A DNA stretch of 64,000 nucleotides from Thelephora terrestris. Its lineage: Eukaryota; Basidiomycota; Agaricomycetes; Thelephorales; Thelephoraceae. Below the pieces are notes generated by a model. The model had not been told where the DNA came from. It worked only from the letters and a program-made list of their open reading frames with translations, and ran no database searches. The translations under genes were made by a program, and so were the position numbers. Numbering within the stretch: position 1 is the stretch's first letter; every line of letters begins with the position of its first letter. The DNA is taken from positions 62,001-126,000 of the forward strand of contig WIUZ02000006.1 in the NCBI GenBank assembly GCA_015956445.1, given 5' to 3'. Shown here piece after piece: positions 12,001 to 20,451 of this stretch.

Positions 12001-13844
12001 ATTGCGCAAGATCCCAAGGCCATTGAAATTGTCCAGGTGAGGACTTCTTTGTGAGCCGATATCCAGTGGTCAACGAACTCTCCATGGCAGGTCATTCTCG
12101 AGAGCATCCTCCTTCGCCGGCAGAAGAACATGAAGGACCATAGTGGGAAGCCGATTGTTGAGCTTCCGCCAAAAATTGTGGGGCTCAGTTTCATAGTTTT
12201 GCCTGCTTCTGACCTACCGGCTACCCCTGTCAGATTGAAGTGGAAACCCTCGAATTCTCGGCTTCAGAAAGAAAGTTATACGACTCGATCTATATCGATG
12301 TCAGAAAGAAGTTTCAGAGGCTGAACGAGAAGGGCTTGGTCAACAAGAACTACACCAGCATCCTTGCTATGCTCATGAGGCACGCACGACGTACTGTTTC
12401 TGCTTACGTCGGTTTTAATCTTGAACTTCTTGACGGTGCAGGCTCCGTCGGACAGTCCTTCACCCTCGCTTAGTCATGACGCAGGAAGAACTCAAGGAGC
12501 TTGAAAACTTGTCGGATTCTTCCAGCGGAGCGGTTAAGCTCGAGGACTTGGTCAAGCACGAATCCGAGGGAGCCACGGTCTCAAAGACAAACGCAGCCTT
12601 CGTCGAAGAGACTTTGAGGTCTTTAAACGGCGGGTCTGGGACTCAGGGGAACGGGGGTGAAGGAGGAGAAGAGTGCCCTTTATGTTTGGACATGATGGAA
12701 ACTCCTGTTTTGATTCCGCCGTGCATGCATAAGTGGTGCGTTAATGGCCTCGTTCATTTGATCTCCGGGCGTTTCTGGAAAGCTCACTTTGCCTGGGCTT
12801 GCAGTTGTAAGGACTGCGTCGTGAATTTCCTCGAGACGTGTGCTGAGCAAGGGAAGGACGGTATGTGTCCGATCTGCTCAAGCGGCCCCGTAAAGGAGGG
12901 TGATTTGCTGGAGGTCATTTTGAGGTCGGAGAGTGGCGAGGAGAACAAACCCAAGGTCGAAATCCGGAAGAACGATTTCGTCTCTTCCACGAAAATCGAC
13001 GCCTTGCTTCGAAACCTCCGTGAGTCCCCTCTGGCTCTTCTCAACCTCGCTGTCCTGTACCGACACTCCGATAATAATGTAGGACGAATCCGTGACCAAG
13101 ATCCTCACTTCCGAGCGGTGGTATTCTCCCAATTCACGACGTTCTTGGACATCATCCAATCAGCGCTCACCCGCGAATCGTTATCATACACCCGGTTCGA
13201 CGGGACGATGGATCTAAAGAAGCGTCAAGCTGCTATCAAGACCTTCAAGGATCCTAACGGACCCGACGGAAGGCCGACACACAGAGTGTTGCTGATTTCA
13301 TTGAAGGCTGGAGGGGTAGGTTTGAATTTGACAAATGCGAATCACGCGTTTATGGTGAGCGGTTTCCCTCTCTGTCTACCCCGCACAGTTCGTGGGGAAG
13401 TTGGGGTTCCGCTGACCAGGTGGCCGGTATTTCCCTAGATGGATTGCTGGTGGAACGCGGCTGTTGAAAACCAAGGTCTGTCACGTCTTTTGCTTGCTTT
13501 GCTCGCTCTGACCTCCAACCACACCAGCCATTGATCGGCTACACCGAGTCACGCAGGAACGAACCGTCTACGTCAAACATTTCATCGTAAGCTGTCCTCA
13601 TTCTCGCAAGGGGGCGGCCCTGACCTTACTCTTCCCACAGATAGCGAACACGATTGAGGGTAGGATCCTTCAAATTCAGAAACGCAAGACTGCAATTGTC
13701 AAGGAGGCATTCAGAGGGAAAGGAAAGAGCGGTGACGGCGAAAAGCACGACGCGGAGAGCATGGAGAATTTGAAGATCATGTTTGGCATGGATGCTGATG
13801 AAGTGCTAACGATCGCTCCTACTCAGCGGACGCAGAGGCAATGA
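9041..13844 (+). CDS. RAD5: RAD5-type HIRAN-SNF2-RING DNA translocase and ubiquitin ligase
   Basis: Rad5/HLTF proteins polyubiquitinate PCNA and reverse stalled replication forks in the nucleus. The order seen is: acidic N-terminus with a basic KRRK patch; HIRAN domain ([15 protein letters not shown] through [13 protein letters not shown]); SNF2 helicase with ILADEMGMGKT (Walker A), [11 protein letters not shown] (Ia), [13 protein letters not shown] (II) and [19 protein letters not shown] (III). A C3HC4 RING (CPLC, CMHKCCKDC, CPIC) sits between the helicase lobes, as in all Rad5 proteins. The C lobe has [26 protein letters not shown] and the arginine-finger motif [13 protein letters not shown]. 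About 19 introns are needed. Two exons near Walker A are only 5 and 3 bases long (10831-10835, 10904-10906). Intron 12380-12441 begins with GC. The stop is at 13842-13844. Confidence 0.93.
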
Positions 13845-14082
13845 CCAATTCGCCGAGACGGTATATAGACCGTTTCCTGTAACCTATTTCATGAGCCTAA
13901 TTGTACAGTCAATCTCTCGAATGTGAACAAAAAAACAGCACGCATTATCTAAAGGTGGGGGTTAGCAGCCGTTGTCCCATCATCCCCTCGCTGTCCTGGA
14001 AGATGGATAAGCAATACAAAAAGTCAGGAAAAGAAGGGGGGGTAAGGGATACGGCAAGGAAAGCAGGAGCAAGAAGGGGGGC

Positions 14083-14949
14083 TTAGATGACGGGTTCTCC
14101 CACGATCGAAAAGTGAACCTGGTCACCCTCTCCAAGGGTCAGCTTGACGGGCAACCTTGGGTCAACCCTAACTAGACTGCTGTTCCCAATGAAGAAATCG
14201 CCCCTGGTCCAGTTTCTTGTTATTGAGGCGGTTTCTTCCTCGGTTAGGTTCCTGGGGCGTTTATTTGGTCTGAAGTTCGGCGTTCCGCCGGCAGTTGTGG
14301 TACTGGATGGGGTACTCGCAGGTGGTGGTGGAGGAGCGGGTTGTGGAGGGGGGTTGGCGAAGGTGTTGTAGTCGTAGTAAGGGGATTGGGCGAGGGATGG
14401 GTGGATCGCGGGATAGGACAGCGGAGGAGGGAAGTGACTTATCGACACTGCAGGAACCATTCCTATTTTGAATTTCAGGGTGACCGTGAGCTGGCCATCA
14501 GTTGAGACCGTTAAGGGCTTACCTTGTGGTTGTTCGTTGCTGTCGGGCTCTGGATAGGCACAGGTCGCGCCCAAACCGCGTTTCAGGCAGCTCTGGAAAC
14601 GAGTATCGTTGAGGGTTACAGTTGACAGTGAACGGAAAACGACAGGTGACCTGGCAAGGCAAAACCTCACTACATCTCGTCTTGCCAGCGTGGCAAGTCG
14701 CACAAGCTCTCCTCACAGAAGGACCCTCTGCGCGGGAGGGGATGAAGGAGATAAGATTGAAGTCCGGTGAGGAAGTAAAGAGGACAACGAACTTTTCCTT
14801 CCACCAGTAGAGGTGTTATCTTGTTGCTGGTTAGTTTGGCCATTCTGCTGCTGCTGAGGAGTCTGCGGTTGCTGTTGCTGTTGTTGACCTTGCTGCTGCT
14901 GGTCGGAAATGGTTTGGAGATGGTCGAACTCGGTCTCTTCTGACGCCAT
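14083..14949 (-). CDS. Zn2Cys6 fungal transcription factor
   Basis: Nuclear DNA-binding regulator of the Gal4 class. After a polyglutamine-rich N-terminus (start MASEETEFDHLQ), the zinc cluster reads RRACATCHAGKTRC, SEVLPC, QSC and LKRGLGATC, which has the exact CX2CX6CX5CX2CX8C spacing. The cluster is split by an intron between LPCQ and SCLKRG. An upstream 65-base intron (14728-14792) links STGGRK to KGPSVRRAC in phase. After the cluster comes YPEPDSNEQPQ, then a proline-rich segment (PPPQPAPPPPPA), a basic stretch RPNKRPR and a conserved-looking C-terminus. There is no room for the large fungal-specific regulatory domain found in many Zn2Cys6 proteins, so this is a short form of about 220 residues. 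Target genes are unknown. The start is 86 bases from that of the bHLH gene. Confidence 0.85.
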
Positions 14950-15035
14950 GGACGGCGGTGTCGGTCGGGGAAAACGGCGAGATTCCTCGGCCTTGTCCGG
15001 TCTCTCTCCGACTTGATTTGTCCACAACCGCCAGG
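14950..15035. promoter_or_regulatory. 86-base spacer between two divergent transcription factor genes
   Basis: The two chosen start codons leave 86 bases for both promoters and leaders. An upstream in-frame ATG of the bHLH gene at 14958 would shrink the gap to 8 bases, which I consider less likely. No TATA-like element is visible. Transcription of either gene probably begins inside the neighbour's 5' end. Confidence 0.4.
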
Positions 15036-15746
15036 ATGGATTCACCGCCAGCTCCCTTCGCTGACTTCGAGTTCAACTTTGACCCTGTCCTACACCATCT
15101 CTTTCCTTTACCACCCCCACTACCACCCGCTGCTGATCTTTTCACCCAATCAGAAACAACAGACATCCTCGGTTTTCTCGATAACTTCAATTGGGAGTTC
15201 GATGAATCGGAACAAGCGACAACGGCCACAGAGGACCGAGTGACCTCCATCGCACCGTCCAATACTCTGAACGTCGGCGCGAACCTTCTGAACAATGTCA
15301 ATCATTTATCGCATCCTCCCCTCATTCCACCTCCACTCCCCACCGCTTCCGTGACCAATCCCCCCATTATAACAAAATCGAACGGCAATTCCACAGGGAA
15401 AGTCGTCACGACCAGGCCAAAGGGCCAGCTCTCTGCCCCACAGAAACGGCTCAATCACATCATGTCCGAGCAGAAGCGAAGAAACGCTATCAGGGACGGT
15501 TACGTCCAACTTACGGCGCTTCTCGCTCCAGCCGGAGCTCCTCCCGGAACTGGAATGCCAACCCGCGGTCGGCCAAAAGGCAGCGGAAACCGTGGGAAGG
15601 GAAAATGTCAGGGAAAGAGCGGGATCCTGTTCAGAGCAGCGGATTATTGCCACTTCATGGAGGAGAACATCCAGGCACTCAGGGAAGAAGTGGCAAGGCT
15701 GGAAGCCGCAACCGCAGAGAGTTTCCAGACCGCCGCCCCTGGTTGA
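15036..15746 (+). CDS. basic helix-loop-helix transcription factor
   Basis: Single-exon gene of 236 residues. The N-terminus is acidic and proline-rich (FPLPPPLPPAADLF, ILGFLDNFNWEFDE), which suggests an activation region. The bHLH begins at about residue 135: the basic region and helix 1 are RLNHIMSEQKRRNAIRDGY, with the E and R residues needed to contact an E-box. Then come VQLTALLAP, a long loop containing TRGRPKGSG, and helix 2 ILFRAADYCHFMEENIQAL followed by a short leucine/glutamate-rich coil. The long glycine/basic loop is typical of some fungal bHLH proteins but here carries an AT-hook-like RGRP core. I chose the start at 15036 (MDSPPAPF); an in-frame ATG at 14958 is possible. Confidence 0.85.
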   Translation: MDSPPAPFADFEFNFDPVLHHLFPLPPPLPPAADLFTQSETTDILGFLDNFNWEFDESEQATTATEDRVTSIAPSNTLNVGANLLNNVNHLSHPPLIPPPLPTASVTNPPIITKSNGNSTGKVVTTRPKGQLSAPQKRLNHIMSEQKRRNAIRDGYVQLTALLAPAGAPPGTGMPTRGRPKGSGNRGKGKCQGKSGILFRAADYCHFMEENIQALREEVARLEAATAESFQTAAPG

Positions 15747-16541
15747 TGTTAAGGCGAGATTGGCTGATTCTACCTTCATTCCCCTAAATTTACCACACAC
15801 TACAGCCCCTCCGGTGTTCGAGGACCACTCGAGAACACCAAGTACCCTATTTGCTTAGGTTGACCCCCAGTCCTTACCGTCCCTTCATATCCGCCACGAT
15901 CCACCATTACACTTGTATTCCATCCCTGGGCTTCATGACGACAGCAACTGTAACCCTATTTCGTTTTTATTTTCCCCTCCAACCTCCATTGTCACGACCA
16001 TCGCACCATCTCCAACAGTGTATCTCGAAATATAAACATATTCAGCGGATTTAAATAGCCCACGGGTTTTCACCTGCCTATTCCGCTGCTGCAAACGAAC
16101 GTTTCCCTTCTCGTGAGAGGCTCACTGATCCCAGGACGCCGCAGCAACATGCGCAATCGTAATTCATGACTGTATTCAAACCGCAGGTGAGTGATATGGG
16201 GGTAGAGCGCCACATCGTCTGCCCTCTCTGTCCCAAATGTCAAGCGTCCAACCTTGGCCTTTCATTAACGGAAGAACGATACATTATCGGACCTTATTAT
16301 AACAACACAAGATCCGTAGACTACCAAGGTCCGGCACGAGCATTTTCGCGAATGGGAAGAATTCAATAATAAAAAATGCGGAATTGAGCACGCAGAAGAT
16401 ACGAAAGGTGAAATGGACAGGGTTGTTGTCATGAATCAGGCCGCTCTGAAGGGCATGAATTCAGTGAATCAGCTAATCGAAGCTCAAAACAAACAACTCA
16501 CAGTGAGGACGGCATTCAGAGCGCGGGAGAGTGTCGGTCGC
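15747..16541. other. spacer between the bHLH gene and the pheromone gene
   Basis: Contains the presumed 3' trailer of the bHLH gene and the 3' trailer of the pheromone gene, converging. Short open frames (such as 16166-16369) show no motif. No second pheromone-like C-terminal CaaX frame was found by eye. Confidence 0.4.
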
Positions 16542-16652
16542 TCAGGCAATGGTGCATTGGTTTGAACCGGAGCCACCCCCCCTCTCTAGGTCAACGGGAG
16601 CGTCCTCAGGGGAGGCAGTAGCGTAGGAGAAGATGTCGTAGAAGAAATCCAT
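16542..16652 (-). CDS. mating pheromone precursor with CaaX box
   Basis: A 36-residue single-exon frame that opens with MDFFYDIF and ends ERGGGSGSNQCTIA before TGA. Known basidiomycete pheromone precursors share this build: a short acidic or hydrophobic leader, a charged processing pair (here E23-R24), a glycine-rich mature segment and a C-terminal CaaX box (C33-T-I-A) whose cysteine is farnesylated and carboxymethylated after removal of the last three residues. The mature peptide would be about 11 residues beginning at or near E23. It would be exported, probably by a Ste6-type ABC transporter, and sensed by a Ste3-type receptor on a mating partner. The start context ACAATGG is good, and a TATA box lies about 80 bases upstream. 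No Ste3-type receptor is in this window, so linkage to the mating-type locus is unproven. Confidence 0.82.
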   Translation of the reverse strand: MDFFYDIFSYATASPEDAPVDLERGGGSGSNQCTIA

Positions 16653-16727
16653 TGTGATTAGTGCGGAGTGGGTAGGGTAGGATTGAAAGTCGATGTTGCT
16701 GAGGATTGTTTGTGTAAAATCTGGGGT

Positions 16728-16735
16728 TTATATAC
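16728..16735 (-). promoter_or_regulatory. TATA box of the pheromone gene
   Basis: The minus strand reads TATATAAA here, 76 to 83 bases before the pheromone start codon, with a short C/A-rich leader between. TATA boxes are uncommon in this window; their presence fits a strongly inducible small gene. The assignment is by position and sequence only. Confidence 0.65.
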
Positions 16736-16739
16736 TCGC

Positions 16740-17930
16740 GAAGGGCTGACAATAAACAGGGACAATAGCGAGGAGGAGGGTTGAAGCACGGTCGCTATGA
16801 ATGCACAACACGAGGGTATCTGCCATGGCGAGTTGGACCTTGAGAGGAGCAGGAACATATCCGAAGTACTTGATAAGCGGATCCTGAGGTCATCGCAAAT
16901 TATCTTGTTGACAAAAGACTTTGCGCAGCTGGAACAGGTTCCAGAGTAGACCCTTGTTCCAGATGTGCAGAGTCGCACGACGTCCTCTTGGACCATCACG
17001 CATTTCCACAAAGCGTGGAATTCTTGTCATCGAGTCGTCGCACCATCTCAAGATCTAAGAGCAGGGGCCTACTAAGAATGGAGATCACCGTGACCGACTG
17101 TCTAGCGGATATGTATGAGAATGGAGCTATCGGGTACGTTAGTGAAGGGAAGGGAGAAAGAGAATACATCGAGAGAAAGAATCGTCTGGTGCTGCCGCCG
17201 GGGGAGACCATGAGGACAGTTGCTGACACGTTCAACGTCTCGGTTCGATCGGCTTTATACACCACATCCGAGTTGATCTTTACAGGAGTTATGGTCAAGT
17301 GAAGGGAGTCAATACTAGCCTTGTAGAAGTACGGAATAATGGGGATAAGGAGAAATACCAGCGAGGCCATGCGTCGGGAACGGCGAACGAAGCGGGTGAG
17401 AAGAGGTGTCGCCCTGTGTCGATAAACTTATGTTCAAATATCGACCTACAAACTATCCTAATATATGGTAAGCGTTGTGATATTACTGTCACGTCACCAT
17501 CATTACTGGCCAATTCTGCGCGTTCTAGTAGGACCCGATGCAAACTGCTGTGAGACAACGTACTCCTCGGCACAAGAGATAAAGCGGCTGAGGAGCAAAA
17601 GCGAAGGCGAGGAAGATTATTTGGAACCCAGGTATGCTACATAAGCAGATAGGAGGAACGGATCAGGGGGACCCTCCGATATGTCATCCCACGAAGCCGT
17701 GCCTTAACTCCGCGGCCTCCATTCTCGCGTGATCCCTCCCCGCAGTACCCCTAACTTTGTCAGCGGTCGGCGTCGAAAGAAAAAAAAATCTTGACGAAGA
17801 CAAGCTTTTCGGGAACGGTTGTAACATTGGGTACGAAAGCAAGGTAATTCGAAACGATTTCGGAGGTTGCCGTCGACTCAGCTTACGGCAACACTCCCAG
17901 CGGCATACTTAGTATTAGCTAAGGGTAGAT
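16740..17930. other. region between the pheromone promoter and the retrotransposon
   Basis: About 1.2 kb with overlapping open frames of 60 to 124 codons on both strands (for example 16996-17370 minus and 17078-17302 plus). None has a recognisable motif. The upstream regulatory region of the pheromone gene is expected to lie here. Confidence 0.4.
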
Positions 17931-18111
17931 TCTTTGCGAGTCGCTAAGGTGATGGTCCTAAAAGGGTGGAATAAAAACGAGATGGATTTTATGCAACGGA
18001 CACACGAGGATATCTGAAATATGGAAATACGTAGGAAGAGAGACGCAGGGTGAGAAGCCCGAAGGGCTCTCCGACCGGGTGATAAGGACCTGGGGATGGG
18101 GTCAGCTGCGT
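17931..18111 (-). repeat. B2, right split direct repeat
   Basis: Second copy of the 181-base B repeat and the 3' end of the element in its own orientation. A 112-base unique spacer (18112-18223) separates it from A2. Confidence 0.85.
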
Positions 18112-18223
18112 GGGCGGGTGGGTCCACGCACTGAACCGACCAGGTATCACCGCTGATCAGGTGCTGAGTGTCAGTGCCGTGGCACACCAAATCTTTGGTG
18201 TGCTCTGGGAGCGGAGGGTGGGT

Positions 18224-18362
18224 GAAACAAAAGAATGAGGGAGGAGAGGACCGCGAGGAGATGGGTGCGCTGTCGAAGGAGCGACACGTGCCATCTCCAG
18301 CCGCTCTCGCGAAGACAATGTTCTCTTTCCTCGATCGTACCTCACTCCCACGAGACCTACAC
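18224..18362 (-). repeat. A2, internal split direct repeat
   Basis: Second copy of the 139-base A repeat, immediately next to B1. Confidence 0.85.
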
Positions 18363-18543
18363 TCTTTGCGAGTCGCTAAGTTGATGGTCCTAAAAGGGTG
18401 GAATAAAAACGAGATGGATTTTATGCAACGGACACACGAGGATATCTGAAATATGGAAATACGTAGGAAGAGAGACGCAGGGTGAGAAGCCCGAAGGGCT
18501 CTCCGACCGGGTGATAAGGACCTGGGGATGGGGTCAGCTGCGT
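18363..18543 (-). repeat. B1, internal split direct repeat
   Basis: 181 bases matching 17931-18111 except for one base. It abuts A2 without a gap, the B1-A2 junction typical of Ngaro/PAT elements. Confidence 0.85.
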
Positions 18544-18630
18544 TCCCAAAGTGGTAGGAGGCAGACGACGCATGAGGTGCACCTCATACCCAGGAGCTAG
18601 TCGTCGGTATTACTCACAATTTTGTCATCT

Positions 18631-20451
18631 TCAGCGGGCAGGCGGTACTGCGATGCGGATAAAACCGTCATGGACGTTCGGCGGTACGGATTGCATGTAT
18701 GGGGCAAGGATCTTCGAGTGGTCTCTTAGGTATCCATGAAAGGCGTCGCTGTTCCATCTTCCTTTGGTCTTCATGACGTCGAAAGGAAGACCGCGTCGAA
18801 GGTATTCGACGGTTGACCCGATGCGGATCGAATGGCCTTGCATACGTTCCCTCCCCGCGGCCTCAGCGGCGTCCGATATGCGTTTTATGAAGGTGGTCTT
18901 TGTCAAGGGAATCATCTTCTTATCCTTGTTGGGGTACCCGAAAAGGTGAAAACCCGCCGCAGGGTTGTTCAAGTCAAAATGACTCTTCAACGCCTTCTCG
19001 GGGTCGCTGGTGCCTTCTTGCCTCGCCCAGTATAGGTTCTCCCCCTCCCTTTGGCTCGACTTCGTCTGCGGGACGTGGATCGTGGTCATCTCGAGTCCGT
19101 TCCGACTGTCCATCTCCGTGCTGACATCCGACCTTTTGACATGGATCTTGGGATCGAAGGCCGAGAGGTTCTTGACTGTGAGTTCCCCAAGTCTTGCCGT
19201 CGCCCAAAAGGCCGAAGTCAGGCACGCGAATGCGGCGACGTCCAATGGTTCTGTGGGCGAGAGCTGTAGGTAGACGTTCTGGATGTATTCAACCGTAATC
19301 GCCGCCCTCTTTTTCTTGGTGGAGGACTTGGGCGCCATGTTCTTTGCACCTTTAATAATTGTGTCGAGCTCAGGGCCCCCCACCGTCCAGGGTACCCCGT
19401 GAACCATGTGCCAGGCTCTGATGCCGGCGATGTAGTTTGTGACCGTGGACGCACTGTAGATGCCGGCCATCCTCGAAACGAAACTCTGGAGAATTACGGA
19501 GCTGACCGGGGCTCTGGATTCTTCTGCGATGTCCTTCGCGGTGCAGAAGACGTGAAACGCGAGAAGTCCGGCTCCGTACGTCGCTCGCGTGGATGATTGC
19601 AGTGAGTTCAAGGCAACCTCCTTGATCCTCTCCAGATCGTCCCAGTTCAAGGTGGTGACTCCGCCTTCGGAGACCAGGACTGCCCTCGACGTTACCGGAC
19701 ACCATACATGGATCCTTTCTTGAGCGACACAGTGTGGGCGTAGAGGTGAAGCCTCTAGAAACATGCCGGCCGGGTATGGCATCGGCTTAGCGTTGGTTCG
19801 CTTTGCCGGTGGGGGTGGTGTACGACTCTCCTCATGAAAGGCGCTCCCAAGTGTTTTTCGCTTCGAAGGTTTCCCAGGCTTGGGATTCAAGGTCTGAGAT
19901 GACTCGGTGGCGTTCGTCGGCCGTTGCCCTGTCGGTCCGGTTATTGTGCGGGATCTGCACACCTCCATGATCGCTAACCTGCCGGCGGATTCCATGTTTG
20001 GCGTGGTCGAGGGGAAAAACGAAGGGTTTGAGGTCTTGGGGTAAATCGATCGGAGGGAGAAGCTTGCCAGAATCCGGGAAAATACCTCTCGACGGACCGT
20101 CTGCTGGGTTAGATGCGCTCCGGACGTATCGCGTGTAGACTGTACACGTGTGCTGGCTAAGGAAGGAGTGGATCCTTTTGAAAACTTCGTTGACTTGGCG
20201 GTTTCGGCTTCGTCCCGTCCACCAGCCCTCCACGACGCCTCGATTATCGCCATATATCTTGAATCGTGTTCCTGGGGGGGCTTCTCTTGTGACGCTCCTA
20301 ATGAGGAGTTCCATCCCAACTGCCTCCGCCCATCCGATGTCCCTTCCGTCCGTGTTCCATCCCGGTTTAAGGGCCCACGCCCTCCATCGATCGCAGACGA
20401 CAATGCCAATGCCCACAGTTGAACTTGCGTCTGAGTAGGCGTGGACATCAA
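18631..20451 (-). CDS. tyrosine recombinase of the retrotransposon
   Basis: Integrates the element's circular DNA copy by a phage-integrase-like reaction. The C-terminal half has an N-terminal SAM-like core-binding region (YGAGLLAFHVFC through YIAGIRAWHMVHG). The catalytic domain follows: the first arginine in ATARLGELT, the HxxR box in GHSIRIGST, and a GRWNSDAFHGYLR segment ahead of the C-terminal tyrosine. The frame overlaps the reverse transcriptase frame by about 620 bases, an arrangement found in this order. The first 170 residues lie over the end of the RNase H frame and may not be translated; the recombinase proper probably begins near 19900. Confidence 0.8.
   Translation of the reverse strand: MMSTPTQTQVQLWALALSSAIDGGRGPLNRDGTRTEGTSDGRRQLGWNSSLGASQEKPPQEHDSRYMAIIEASWRAGGRDEAETAKSTKFSKGSTPSLASTRVQSTRDTSGAHLTQQTVRREVFSRILASFSLRSIYPKTSNPSFFPSTTPNMESAGRLAIMEVCRSRTITGPTGQRPTNATESSQTLNPKPGKPSKRKTLGSAFHEESRTPPPPAKRTNAKPMPYPAGMFLEASPLRPHCVAQERIHVWCPVTSRAVLVSEGGVTTLNWDDLERIKEVALNSLQSSTRATYGAGLLAFHVFCTAKDIAEESRAPVSSVILQSFVSRMAGIYSASTVTNYIAGIRAWHMVHGVPWTVGGPELDTIIKGAKNMAPKSSTKKKRAAITVEYIQNVYLQLSPTEPLDVAAFACLTSAFWATARLGELTVKNLSAFDPKIHVKRSDVSTEMDSRNGLEMTTIHVPQTKSSQREGENLYWARQEGTSDPEKALKSHFDLNNPAAGFHLFGYPNKDKKMIPLTKTTFIKRISDAAEAAGRERMQGHSIRIGSTVEYLRRGLPFDVMKTKGRWNSDAFHGYLRDHSKILAPYMQSVPPNVHDGFIRIAVPPAR

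Noticed and set aside
16658-17011. 117-codon frame just upstream of the pheromone gene on the same strand
   Set aside because: It overlaps the TATA box and leader of the pheromone gene, has no motif, and its composition fits non-coding sequence.
17931-18543. Direct repeats as long terminal repeats of an LTR element
   Set aside because: The repeats are split in A and B parts at different places, and the element carries a tyrosine recombinase, which fits Ngaro/PAT rather than LTR elements.
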